Shown: in pieces, positions 14,216 through 24,028 of the stretch
Position numbering within the stretch: position 1 is the first letter of the stretch
Layout of the letters: every line of letters starts with the position of its first letter
Assembly (NCBI GenBank): GCA_963839535.1
Contig: CAWIVF010000014.1
Span: 62,001 to 126,000 of the forward strand
Direction: 5' to 3'
Source: RHKX01 sp963839535
GTDB lineage: Bacteria; Actinomycetota; Thermoleophilia; Solirubrobacterales; 70-9
Length of the DNA stretch: 64,000 nt
Notes under the pieces: model-generated
Databases searched by the model: none
What the model was told of the DNA's origin: nothing
Seen by the model: the letters and a program-made list of their open reading frames with translations, nothing else
Program-made: the position numbers and the translations under genes

Positions 14216-17200
14216 TCATCGCCCTCTCCTGCCGAAGCTGTGCGCGGCGGGCAGGACCGCGTCGAGATCCGCCACCGTCGTGCGCCCCGTTTCCCGCGCC
14301 GGCTCCGGCTCGATGCTGCGGACCTCGGCCAGTGGCTGGTCGGGGCGCTCGATCCGGGTCACCGAAGACGCGAGGACGTTGATCACGCCCTCGCGCCGCT
14401 CGAGGCGGCCCGCGACCGAGACCAGCGCCGCCGTCCGGACCGCCAGTCGGTGCGCGTCGTAGACCGGCGGGAGCACGATCACGTTGACGACCCCGCTCTC
14501 GTCCTCGAGCAGCAGGAACATCACCCCCTTCGCCGTCGCCGGCCGCTGCCGGGCGACGAGGAGCCCCGCGACCACCAGGTCGGTGCCGTCGGGGATCCGC
14601 TCGAGGTCCGCGCAGGTGACCGTCGCCGGATCGAGCCCCGGCCTGAGCAGCTCGAGCGGGTGCTCGTCGAGGGAGATCCCCTGCGATCCGTAGTCGGCCA
14701 TCACGCGCTCCCACGGCGTCTGCTCCGCCAGGGCCGGCGCCGCGGGCACCTCGAGCGGCAGCGCCAGTTGCTCGCCGCCCCGCTGGCGGACCGAGCCGCG
14801 CGCCACCCCGAGCCGCCAGAGCGGTCCGCGGCGGCGATCCCCGGCGCCCGCAGCGCCCGCGGCGCCCCCGATCGCCGCGCAGGCGCCGGCCCAGGCCAGC
14901 CGCTCGAGCCCGTCCCTGCTCGCCCCCGAGCGGGAGGCGAGCGCGCCGAGGTCGCCGTAGGGGCCGCCGCGCTCGCGCTCGGCGACGACGACCTCCGCGT
15001 CGCGCTCGGTCAGTCCCTTGATGTAGGCGAGGCCGATCCGCACCGCGAGGTCCCCGGCCTCCGGTCCCGCCGGCTCCACCCGGCACTCGACGAAGCTCCG
15101 GTTGACGTCCGGGCCCCGCACCTCGATCCCGCGCCGCTGCGCCTCGTGGACGAGCGCATCGGGCGGGTAGAAGCCCATCGGCTGCTCGTTGAGCAGGGCG
15201 CAGAGGAACTCCGGCCCGTAGTGGACCCGCAGCCAGGTCGACTGGTAGGCGAGCAGCCCGAAGGCGGCGGCGTGGGACTTGGGGAAGCCGAACCCGGAGA
15301 AGCCGCGGATCTGCTCATAGACGCGCTCGCCGATCTCGCGGTCGACGCCCTCCGGCGACCGCCCCCTCGACGAAGCGATCGCGGTAGGCGCGCATCGCCT
15401 CGTCGGAGCGCTTGCGGCTCATCGCCCGGCGCAGCCCCTCGGCCTCGCCGGAGCTGAAGCCGGCCAGCGCCATCGCCACCTGGATCACCTGGTCCTGGAA
15501 GACGATCGCGCCGAGCGTGTCGGAGAGGATCGGCTCGAGCGAGGGATGCTCGTACGGGACGCGGTAATCCGGGTCCAGCCGCAGCTTCTTCTTGCGCTCG
15601 AGGTAGGGATGGACGGCGCCGCCCTGGATCGGGCCGGGCCGGACGAGGGCGACCTGCACGGTCAGGTCCTCGATGTTCTCCGGGTGCGAGCGCGGCAGCA
15701 TCTGCATCTGCGCGCGGCTCTCGATCTGGAACACGCCGGTCGTCTCGGCCCGCTGGATCCGCCGGTAGACCTCCTCGATCGTCGAGCGGGATCCGCGAGA
15801 GGTCGATCCGCTCCGATCGGGCCCGGGCGATCTCGTTGACCGTGCGCTCGACCGCCGAGAGCATCCCGAGCCCGAGCAGGTCGACCTTGAGGAAGCCGGC
15901 GTCGGCGCAGGAGTCCTTGTCCCACTGGACGATCTGCCGCCCCTCCATCGCGGCCGGGACGATCGGGCAGAGGTCGATCAGCGGCCTGGTCGAGAGCACC
16001 ATCCCGCCCGAGTGCTGGGAGGGATGGCGCGGCAGCCCGTAGGCCTGCTCGGCGAGGCGGGCCAGCGCCACCCAGCGCTCCGACCCGGCTCGCGCCTCGC
16101 CGATCGCGGCGGCGATGTCGGGGCGCAGGCCGGTCTCGCGGTCGAGCACGTCAGCTCCCTCCGTCGCGCTCGTCGGGCTCGTAGGCGGCGAACGGGCTCG
16201 CCGCCCGCGCGACCCGCTCGATCTCGCCGGCGGGCAGGCCGAGCGCCTTGCCGAGGTCGCGGATCGCCCCCTGCGTGCGGAAGGTCGGGAACGCGGCCAC
16301 CAGGGCCGAGCGCTCGTGGCCGTAGCGCTCGTGGATCCGCGGGATCAGCCGCTCGCGCACGTCCCGGGGGAAGTCGAGGTCGATGTCGGGCATCGCCGTG
16401 ATCTCGTCGTTGAGGAAGCGGCCGAGGAACAGCCCGGCCTTGACCGGGTCGACGTGGGAGAGGCCGGTCAGGTAGCAGACGACCGAGCTGACGCTGGAGC
16501 CGCGCCCGCGGCCCGGCGGCAGGAGCGACCGGGCGCTGTCGGGCCCGCGGACCTCGACCGCCACGTCGCGGGCGAGCTCGAGCAGGTCGCGGTGCAGCAG
16601 GAAGAAGCCGGAGAGCCCGAGCTTGGCGATCACCCGCAGCTCCTCCTCCAGCCGCCGCTCCGCCTCGGCCCGCTCAGGGGTGCCGTCGTAGCGCTCCCCG
16701 AACCGGGCCCGGCAGGCCTCGCTCAGCCGCCGGTCCGCGCTCCCGTCCTCGGCGCCCGGGTAGCTGTAGCCGAGGTCGCGGGTCAGGTCGAAGCGCAGGC
16801 GGTCGGCGAGCCGGCCGCTCTCGGCCACCGCGTCGGGATGGTCGGCGAACCGCTGCGCCGCGCGCTCGGGGTCGAGCAGGACCGCCGACCCGTTGCCGCG
16901 CCGCTGGGGCTCGGTCGACTCGAGCGTGCCGTTGTGGCGGATCGCGACGAGCACGTCCTGGAGCGCCGCCCGGCGGCGATGGTGGAAGTGGACGTTCCCG
17001 GTCGCCACGCAGGGGACCCCGAGTCGCTCGGCGAGCTCGGCGAGGTCGCGGTTGCGGGCCCGGTCCCCGCGCCAGAGCGGCCGCTGCAGCTCGACCCGGA
17101 AGCGATCGGGGCCGAACGCCCAGGTCAGCCGCCGGCCGAGCTCCTCCGCCGTCGCCGTGCTCGCCCCGCGCGATCCGGCCGGCGAGGGCGCCGTCGCGAG

Positions 17201-17621
17201 CGCAGCCGGAGAGGCAGACGAGCCCCTCGGAGTTGCGCTCGAGCTCGGGCAGGGTGATCGAGGGGACCTGCCGCTCCCCGGCGTGGGCCGACGGTGAGCA
17301 GCCGGCAGAGGTTGCGATAGCCGGTCGCGTCCTCGACCAGGATCGTCACGTGGAATGCCCCCGGCGGGCAGTTGCCGCGGTAGTCGGAGGGGGGAGGGGG
17401 GCGCCCGCCGGCCGCACCGTCAGCTCCGCCCCCGTGATCGGCCGCACCCCCTGATTGCGGCAGGCCTGGGCGAACTCCATCGATCCCCAGAGCCCGTCGT
17501 GGTCGGTCAGCGCCAGCGCCTCGTAGCCGAGGCCGGCCGCGGCCAGCGCCAGCTCGTCGGGGCTGGAGGCGCCGTCGGCGAACGAGAAGGCGGAGTGGCA
17601 GTGCAGCTCGGCGTAGCTCAT
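14216..17621 (-). CDS. dnaE2: Error-prone DNA polymerase III alpha subunit DnaE2 (frameshifted)
   Basis: Translesion polymerase of the ImuB/DnaE2 mutasome. In order: N-terminal PHP domain (LHCHSAFSFADGAS), polymerase core with the catalytic acidic motif MPDIDLDFPRD and the third acidic residue in FLKVDLLGLGMLSAV, helix-hairpin-helix region (LAYIKGLTERDAE), and a C-terminal OB fold (DLVVAGLLVARQRPATAKG, then GVMFLLLEDESG). Ends PAAHSFGRRGR. Total about 1135 residues, the usual DnaE2 length, without the long C-terminal tail of replicative DnaE. Frame breaks near 17395, 17285, 17172, 16155, 15790 and 15365 interrupt an otherwise complete gene. The ATG overlaps the TGA of the DUF6504 gene. Confidence 0.93.
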
Positions 17622-17865
17622 CGCTGCTCGTACCAGCGGTTCGCTCGAGGTCGCAGAAGACGACGACGCAGCGGCCGCTCGCCAGCACCACCTCGAAGTA
17701 GTGGCGGCGCAGCGGCTCGCTCGACCACCAGCGGTCCTCGACCAGCCACTGCTCGCGGATCGCCTCGACCCGGCTGCCGGCGATCGCTCCGGGCCGCGCT
17801 CCGGCCAGCGCCACCTCGACGGGCCGCGGCGCATAGAGCGCGCCCCTGCCGCCGCCCGCGCTCAC
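17618..17865 (-). CDS. DUF6504 family protein between imuB and dnaE2
   Basis: About 82 residues. Recognisable by YAPRPVEVALAG, then SRVEAIREQWLVEDRWW and YFEVVLASGRCVVVFCDLE. The family is known mainly as a small partner gene in imuB/dnaE2 cassettes; its biochemical role is unknown. The GTG start overlaps the imuB stop (GTGA) and its own stop overlaps the dnaE2 ATG, so the three genes are tightly coupled. One base appears missing near 17640: adding it gives the expected ending RWYEQR and a TGA in register. Confidence 0.85.
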
Positions 17866-19100
17866 TCGGCGCCCTCGTTGTAGGGCGCCAGCGCCATCCA
17901 GCGCTCCGGGATGCGCGAGCCCGGCTCGATCGGGAGCACCCGCAGCACGGAGTCGCGGCCCGCCGCCGCGCGGACCTGCCGGACGGCCTCGGCGAGCCGC
18001 TCGCGGCGCCGCTCGGACGGATCGGGGTCGAGCGCCGGCTGGGCGCACTCCCGGGGAGCGAGATCGAGCGCCCGCAGGGCGAGGGCGGACGCGGGGGCCA
18101 TCAGCCCGGCGAGCTTCGGCGCGAGGGCCAGGCGCAGCCGCTCGGGGGAGCCGGCGGCGCTGCGCGGGACCGCATCGGCCGTCCAGCTCCCGCCCTCGGT
18201 GAGCCGCGCCTCCAGGCGCAGCGAGCGGATCGCCCGGCCCTCTCGCCGCGGGTCGGCGAGGAGGCGCTCGATCAGCATGTCGAGGGCGCGCTCGAGCTGG
18301 ACGCCGTAGGCGGCCTCGGGGAGGGTCAGCGCCTGGATCAGCTCCTCGTGGGGCCGGCGGGGGCGCAGCGGGGAGTCGATCCCCGAGGCGAGGTCGTGCG
18401 CGCGCAGGCCGAGCGCGCCGAAGCGGTCGGCGATCGCGATCCGCGGCATCCCGGCGAGCTCCCCGAGCGTCTCCACGCCGAGCCGCTCCAGGGTGGCGAC
18501 GAGGCGGCGGCTGTGATCGACGCGCCCCTTGCGGTCATCCGGCGCGGCGAGCCGCCCGTCGAGCAGCCGCACGGGCAGCGGCCGCAGGAACTCCCGCTCC
18601 GAGCCGGGGCGGATCACGCGGGGAGCGCGCCGGCGCCGCCCGCGCACGGTGCTCGCCGCGGCAAATGCGCAGAACCGGTTGGGGGCGCCGGCGATCCGGA
18701 CGGGCCGGCCGATCGCGCGCCCGGCTCGGGCGAGGACGTCCTCGCGCCGCGGGCCCCAGAGGCCGCGCAGCCCATCGACCCCGAAGAACGCCTCACCGGC
18801 CCGATCGCTCTCCACCTCGGCGCCGATCCCCTCGAGCGATCGCAGGACCCGCTCCCACTCGCTTGCCGCCCGGCCCGGATCGGCGGGGACCAGGGCGAGG
18901 CGGGGGCACCTGCCGAGCGCCTCGCCCAGCGGCATCCCGGCGTGGATGCCGAACGCCTCCGCCGCGCCGCTGACCTCGCCGACCGCCTGCTCGCCGCCCG
19001 GATCGGGAGCCAGGGCGATGGGCTCTGTCAGCATCTGCGTCCGATCGGCCACCGCGGCGAGCAGTGAGAAGCGAGGAATGAGGACGGATCCGACGAGCAT
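17862..19100 (-). CDS. imuB: ImuB, catalytically inactive Y-family polymerase homologue
   Basis: Scaffold of the mutasome that links DnaE2 to the sliding clamp. About 412 residues with the Y-family fold (thumb/little-finger region near GVETLGELAGMPRIAIADRFG). The N-terminus MLVGSVLIPRFSLLAAV has no Asp where active Y-family enzymes carry the first metal ligand, and SDRAGEAFFGVDGL replaces the SIDEAxLD motif, as expected for ImuB. The frame is intact. I prefer ATG 19100 over ATG 19118, because the latter lies inside a perfect SOS box at 19110-19123. No imuA homologue is adjacent: the upstream gene is a divergent lipoprotein. Confidence 0.92.
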   Translation of the reverse strand: MLVGSVLIPRFSLLAAVADRTQMLTEPIALAPDPGGEQAVGEVSGAAEAFGIHAGMPLGEALGRCPRLALVPADPGRAASEWERVLRSLEGIGAEVESDRAGEAFFGVDGLRGLWGPRREDVLARAGRAIGRPVRIAGAPNRFCAFAAASTVRGRRRRAPRVIRPGSEREFLRPLPVRLLDGRLAAPDDRKGRVDHSRRLVATLERLGVETLGELAGMPRIAIADRFGALGLRAHDLASGIDSPLRPRRPHEELIQALTLPEAAYGVQLERALDMLIERLLADPRREGRAIRSLRLEARLTEGGSWTADAVPRSAAGSPERLRLALAPKLAGLMAPASALALRALDLAPRECAQPALDPDPSERRRERLAEAVRQVRAAAGRDSVLRVLPIEPGSRIPERWMALAPYNEGAE

Positions 19101-19109
19101 CAGGGGGGG

Positions 19110-19123
19110 CGAACGCATGTTCG
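19110..19123 (-). promoter_or_regulatory. Perfect LexA SOS box controlling imuB cassette
   Basis: CGAACGCATGTTCG, a full match to CGAACNNNNGTTCG and a perfect palindrome in its outer ten bases. On the minus strand it lies nine bases before the imuB ATG. TTGAAA (19140-19145) seventeen bases upstream of GAACAT could be the -35, which would put the -10 inside the box. The box also overlaps the start codon (19117) of the divergent lipoprotein gene. LexA binding is inferred. Confidence 0.88.
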
Positions 19124-19635
19124 CTCACCGGGCCGGCCTTTTCAAGGGGCTGTCGATCGCCGGTCTGCTGACGGCCGTCATCGCGCTTCTCGCAATGGCC
19201 GGATGCGGGGATGAGGAGCCCGCCGCGCCCGCGGAGGGACCGACTGCAGCAGCCGATCCCGCCGACCTCGAGGTGATCGAGGGCTGGGCAGAGGCGCTGA
19301 GCGCCGGCGACGTCGAGGGCGCCGCCGCCTACTTCGCGACCCCGAGCATCGCGGCGAACGGGCCGGTGGTGACGCAGATCGATTCCACCGCCGACGCGAT
19401 CCGGTTCAACCGCTCGCTCCCGTGCGGCGCCGCGGTCGTCTCCGCCCGCACCCAGGGCGAGCTGACCACGGCGACGTTCGAGCTCTCGGAGCGGCCCGGC
19501 GGGGGCTGCGGGCCGGGCGCCGGGGGAACCGCCTCGACCTCCTTCGACATCGACGAGGGCAAGATCGTCGAATGGCGGCGGATCGACGACGGCCCGCCGC
19601 CCGGCGGTGGAGATGGCGGCGGCGCTGAGGTCTGA
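19117..19635 (+). CDS. Lipoprotein with NTF2/SnoaL-like domain
   Basis: 172 residues. Lipoprotein signal: positively charged start MFAHRAGLFKG, hydrophobic core SIAGLLTAVIALL, lipobox AMAGC with Cys near residue 29, then a Asp/Glu/Pro/Ala-rich linker. The domain from about residue 50 (LEVIEGWAEALSAGDVEGAA, then YFATPSIAANGP and EGKIVEWRRIDD) has the pattern of a nuclear-transport-factor-2 fold, usually a small-ligand binding or enzymatic cone. It ends in a Gly-rich tail. A G-rich Shine-Dalgarno (GGGGGG at 19104-19109) precedes ATG 19117. The start codon lies in the imuB SOS box, so LexA could also repress it. Confidence 0.8.
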   Translation: MFAHRAGLFKGLSIAGLLTAVIALLAMAGCGDEEPAAPAEGPTAAADPADLEVIEGWAEALSAGDVEGAAAYFATPSIAANGPVVTQIDSTADAIRFNRSLPCGAAVVSARTQGELTTATFELSERPGGGCGPGAGGTASTSFDIDEGKIVEWRRIDDGPPPGGGDGGGAEV

Positions 19636-19789
19636 GCGCCCGCCCGGCGCGACACCTCCCGCAGGCCAGAGCCGATTCAGATAGGTTGCCCACGAGTCCT
19701 AGGGCAACGATCCAGGGTGGATCGGGAAGGGCTCTGTACGGCTTCCGGTCGTTTGACCTGTGAAGCGAACAAGCAGAGGAGGAATGATT

Positions 19790-21094
19790 TTGAAGGGCAG
19801 AAAGCTCTTTGCCGTAGCCGCTTCGGTTGCGGCCCTGTCACTGGGCGCGGCAGCGTGCGGCGACGACGAGGATTCAGGCAGTTCAAGCAGCGTCGGCAGT
19901 GGCGAGGACGTATCTGATGCGTCCTTCGACCTGCAGGTAGGCGCCCTGCTCCCGCAGACAGGCGACCTGTCGATCTTCGCGCCCCCGGGCGAGAAGGCGG
20001 CCAATCTGGCGGCTCGAGGAGGCATCGAAGGCACTCGAGGGCACCGACATCACCGTCGAGCTGACGAGCGCTGACACGGAGACGAAGGCGGCGGCGGCGC
20101 AGCAGGCGGCTCGAAGCTGATCTCCGACGGAGCCTCGTGCCTGGTCGGCCCGTGGGCGTCCGACGAGACGGTGCCGGTCGGTCAGACCATCGCCGCGCGT
20201 CAGCAGGTTCCGCTGATCTCCCCGTCCTCGACCAGCCCGGAGATCACCGATCTCCCCGACGACGGCTACGTCTTCCGGACGGCGCCTTCGGACGCGCTGC
20301 AGGGAGTCGTCCTCGCGGATGCGGTCTGGCGAGGAGCTCGGCACGGACGCGACGATCTCGGTCGCCGCTCGTAACGATGCCTACGGCGAGGGAATCGCCA
20401 CGGAGTTCAGCGAGCCGCGTTCGAGGCGAACGGCGGAACCACGACCGGGCCGGTCCTCTACGACGTGGAGGGCACGACGTTCGACTCCGAGGCGGAGGAG
20501 ATCGTCGCCGACAATCCCGATGGGTACGTGATCATCGACTTCGAGGATCCGTACGGCAAGGTCGGAGCCGCGCTCGCGCGGACGAACGAGTTCGATCCGA
20601 CGACGATGTTCACGGCGGACGGTCTCGCGTTCGACCCGAAGATCCCGTCGACGATCCCGGCCGAGGCACTCGACGGCGCGAAGGGCACCCGCCCGGCAAC
20701 GCCTGAGGGCACCGACACGGCCGACGCGTTCCAGAAGCTGTACGACAGCTCCGGGGAAGAGCCGAAGGAACGCGGCACGTTCGACGCGCAGAACTTCGAC
20801 GCCGTGACGCTCTGCGTCCTCGGCGCCGTGGCTGCGGGCTCGGCGGAGGGTCCCGACATCCAGGCAGCGATCACGGATGTCGCCTCCGCACCGGGTGACC
20901 AGTACGACTACACCGACATGGCGGGCGCCATCGAAGCCCTCCAGGCCGGCGAGGACATCGACTTCGAGGGGGTCTCCGGACCGCTCGATCTCGATGAGAA
21001 CGGTGACCCGATCGAGGGCACCTACGACACCTACAGCTACGAGAACGGCGAGTTCGTCCTCGGCGACCAGGTGACGCAGGAGTCCGCCGAGTAA
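19790..21094 (+). CDS. livK: Branched-chain amino-acid ABC transporter, substrate-binding lipoprotein (frameshifted)
   Basis: Periplasmic-binding-type receptor of the Liv family tethered by lipid. The signal peptide LFAVAASVAALSLGAAACG ends in a lipobox, followed by a Ser/Asp-rich linker and the receptor domain (VGALLPQTGDLSIFAPPG; VGPWASDETVPVGQ; PLISPSSTSPEITDL). I choose the TTG at 19790: AGGAGG at 19777-19782 is seven bases away, while the in-frame ATG at 19784 is only one base from it. Breaks near 20025, 20115, 20325 and 20415. The cognate permease and ATPases (livHMGF) lie 2.2 kb away on the other strand, converging toward it. Confidence 0.88.
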
Positions 21095-21134
21095 TCACCG
21101 GACCCTGATTGAGCGCACTCCGGTGCGCGGACGA

Positions 21135-21175
21135 GGGCCCTCGGCGAGCGATCGCCGGGGGCCCTTCGTCGTTTT
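21135..21175 (+). terminator. Rho-independent terminator of livK
   Basis: GGGCCCTCGGCGA, loop GCGA, TCGCCGGGGGCCC: a 13-bp stem with one G-U type pair at 21135-21164, followed by TTCGTCGTTTT. It is 40 bases after the livK stop. Confidence 0.85.
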
Positions 21176-21192
21176 GGGGGCGGGTTGAAAAC

Positions 21193-21225
21193 AGACCTGC
21201 TTTGGACGAAAAGCGGGCCTGTCCC
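21193..21225 (+). repeat. Dispersed palindromic repeat, copy 1
   Basis: A 33-base sequence starting AGACCTGCTTTGGACG and ending GCGGGCCTGTCCC. It is repeated exactly at 21671-21703, and related copies lie on the other strand at 55296-55315 and 55386-55406. With the two preceding bases it can fold as ACAGACCTGCTTT, loop GGACGA, AAAGCGGGCCTGT with one mismatch and one G-U pair. Confidence 0.8.
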
Positions 21226-21269
21226 CTTGCATGGAAAGCAGGCCTCCTCCGCGAGATACTGCGGGGGCG

Positions 21270-21665
21270 ATGTCGGAGGCGAATGTGGAGATCGTGCTCG
21301 CCGCTTACGAGCAATTCACGCGTCGAAATGCTGAGGAGCTGGTCGGGCTCGTCGAAGAGGACTTCCTCCTGGATATGACAGAGCGCGTCTTCAACCCCGA
21401 CACCTACCGAGGTCGCGAGGGGATTCGGCGGTTCGTAAAGGACGTCAGCGATGCATGGAAGAGCTACGTTTGGACGGTTGAGGAGACACTCGTCGCGGGA
21501 GACAAGGTGGTGGCGATGGTCCACTGCGAGGGCCGAGGGCGGGGAGGTGCCCGAGTGGAGTGGCGGGTCGCTTGGCTTTGGGAGTTCCAGAGTGGGAGAC
21601 CGGCGTCGGCCCGGTTCTATCGCCAGCGCGAGGAAGCCCTCGAAGCCGCCGGGCTGTCGGGGTAG
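21270..21665 (+). CDS. SnoaL-like (NTF2-fold) protein
   Basis: 131 residues. MSEANVEIVLAAYEQFTRRN, then the core EDFLLDMTERVFNPDTYRG, RGREGIRRFVKDV and the ending REEALEAAGLSG are typical of cytoplasmic SnoaL-like proteins common in soil actinobacteria. The family includes isomerases, cyclases and binding proteins, so a function cannot be assigned. The ending is almost the same as that of the protein at 22557-22949 (TEALEAAGLS), which marks them as paralogues. A copy of the palindromic repeat flanks it on each side (21193 and 21671). Confidence 0.8.
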   Translation: MSEANVEIVLAAYEQFTRRNAEELVGLVEEDFLLDMTERVFNPDTYRGREGIRRFVKDVSDAWKSYVWTVEETLVAGDKVVAMVHCEGRGRGGARVEWRVAWLWEFQSGRPASARFYRQREEALEAAGLSG

Positions 21666-21670
21666 TGGAG

Positions 21671-21703
21671 AGACCTGCTTTGGACGAAAAGCGGGCCTGT
21701 CCC
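21671..21703 (+). repeat. Dispersed palindromic repeat, copy 2
   Basis: Identical over 33 bases to 21193-21225. It starts five bases after the stop of the SnoaL-like gene, so the two copies bracket that gene with a few dozen bases to spare. Confidence 0.8.
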
Positions 21704-21735
21704 TGCCCTGCTGCGAGATGACCTGCTCTGCAACC

Positions 21736-22523
21736 ATGGGCCGCGACCAGATGGTCCGACGGGCACCAAGATCGGGACAGGCGAGCGTTCTGCTCGCGCT
21801 TCTCGCAGCGACTGCCGCCGCCGCGCTACCCGCCTCGGCTCAGGCAGGGTCGCGAGCCAGCTACGAGCAGATGTTCACCACTCCCGTGCCGGGAGCTTCG
21901 ACCGGGACCGATACCCGGATCGTCTACAAGCATCCCGACGATCCCAAGGCGAAGCCCATTCCCGTGCGGCGGGAGGTGTTCACCTTCCCGAAGGGGAGCA
22001 GGTTTGACGGCTCCGTCGTCCCGAACTGCACCGCCTCCGATTCGGAGCTTCAGGTTCTTGGCCCGTCGGCCTGCCCAGCCGAGAGCCAGATCGGCTCCGG
22101 CCACGACGGCACGTTTATGACCGGCTTCCCGGGCTCCGGCGAAACGCCGATGGACCTCGACATGTTCGACGTCAGACGGGGCTTCATCGTGATGGGCGCG
22201 CCACGGGACAACCCACTGCTCCGCCAGGTCGCCCACGCGACGCGAGAGGGGCGAGTGGTCACAGTCAACGCTCCGCGGATGCCCGGTGGACCGCCCGATG
22301 GTGAGAGCGCGCTGCGCAGGATCCACAACGTCTTCGACGCGCGCTCGGCCGGAGGTCGCGCCTACGTGCGCACCCCGCGCACCTGTCCGAGCAGTGGCAC
22401 CTGGAAGTTCAAGCTCCGGCTGGTCTGGGCTGACGGCGTGAGAACGAAGCACGTCGACCGCATGCGTTGCCGGAGACTGGTGGGCGCTTCGACCAGGTCA
22501 AAAACTCCCGCGGGCACGACTAG
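21736..22523 (+). CDS. Secreted protein of unknown function
   Basis: About 260 residues. N-terminal signal peptide: basic MGRDQMVRRAPRSG, hydrophobic VLLALLAATAAAALPASAQA with a probable cleavage after AQA. The mature part begins RASYEQMFTTPVPGASTG and contains REVFTFPKGSRFDGSVVPNC and GPSACPAESQIGSG; two Cys suggest a disulfide. It ends near TWKFKLRLVWADG. This pattern looks like a family of exported proteins of unknown role seen in Thermoleophilia, but I cannot name it. The long open frame runs on into the next gene; a break near 22480 followed by FDQVKNSRGHD and TAG at 22521 is the more likely end. Confidence 0.65.
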
Positions 22524-22556
22524 GTCAGGTGAGGCGGTGCTGGATACTCGGCGGCG

Positions 22557-22949
22557 ATGCCACAGGGGAACATCGAGACCGTGCGACGGCTCTACCGGGC
22601 GATGGACGCACGCGATGCAGGCGCCTTCACAGCGGTTCTTCATCCGGATGCGGAATGGCTGCCGGATCGCCGGGTCGGGGAGGGGCTCATCCGCGGTCGG
22701 GAGAACGTCGTCCGATTCTTCTCGGACAGGGCCGAGATGCTCGCCGAGGTCCGAACTGAGACCGAGCGCATCTCGGAGACCGACGACAAGGTCCTCGTCT
22801 TCGTTCGGGTGACGGGCTCCGGCGAAGGGAGTGGGGCAGGGTTCGACATTCGCATCGGTCACCTATGGACGGTGCGGGACGGCCTCGTCATACGGGGCGA
22901 GGGCTATGGCGACCGGACCGAAGCATTGGAAGCGGCCGGCTTGAGCTAG
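22557..22949 (+). CDS. SnoaL-like (NTF2-fold) protein, second copy
   Basis: 130 residues, intact. MPQGNIETVRRLYRAMDARD is the standard family start; the core has LHPDAEWLPDRRVGEG, IRGRENVVRFFSDRAEML and HLWTVRDGLVIRGEGYGD. Shares its C-terminal EALEAAGLS with the protein at 21270-21665. No catalytic assignment is possible. Confidence 0.85.
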   Translation: MPQGNIETVRRLYRAMDARDAGAFTAVLHPDAEWLPDRRVGEGLIRGRENVVRFFSDRAEMLAEVRTETERISETDDKVLVFVRVTGSGEGSGAGFDIRIGHLWTVRDGLVIRGEGYGDRTEALEAAGLS

Positions 22950-23043
22950 TAGCGGACGGAGCGACACGCGAGTTCGCTCCTTACGAAACCGGTGATCGCT
23001 TCGTTGCTCTGGTGCACCCAGATAAACCGGAAGCGAGGCCGAA

Positions 23044-23268
23044 ATGTCACCAAATCCAGTTCTCAAGGTCCACACGATCTACCAGGGCGGATGCTGGGTC
23101 AACGGGTTGGGCCTGGATTCACCCCCGATGTCCCGGCATGGGTCGATGCAGGAAGCGATCGACAGCGGCCGCGACTACGCGCAGACGAGGAGCACCGAGC
23201 ACCTCGTCCACGACCGGGACGGGCTGGTCGCCGATCGCCGGAGCTACGGGCGGTCGCACCGGGGCTAG
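23044..23268 (+). CDS. DUF2188 domain protein
   Basis: 74 residues. The pattern GGCWVNGLG..SMQEAIDSGRDYA..STEHLVHDRDGLVADRRSYG is the DUF2188 layout (a short beta-rich domain ending in HDRDGxIxDRxSYG). The function is unknown; members are small cytoplasmic proteins. The start MSPNPVLKVHTI is preceded by GGAAGCGAGG. It converges on livF, whose stop is only ten bases away. Confidence 0.75.
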   Translation: MSPNPVLKVHTIYQGGCWVNGLGLDSPPMSRHGSMQEAIDSGRDYAQTRSTEHLVHDRDGLVADRRSYGRSHRG

Positions 23269-23278
23269 CCGCCCGGGG

Positions 23279-24017
<739 letters not shown>

Positions 24018-24028
<11 letters not shown>

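Noticed and set aside
19116..19118. imuB start at ATG 19118
   Set aside because: It lies inside the SOS palindrome, and the additional residues have no homology; ATG 19100 gives the usual N-terminus.
21193..21703. CRISPR array or insertion sequence
   Set aside because: Only two identical copies 445 bases apart with a gene between; no regular spacers, no cas gene and no transposase.
22530..22812. Secreted protein extending to 22812
   Set aside because: This would overlap the SnoaL gene completely in a different frame; the end turns Arg/Ser-rich as expected for out-of-frame translation.
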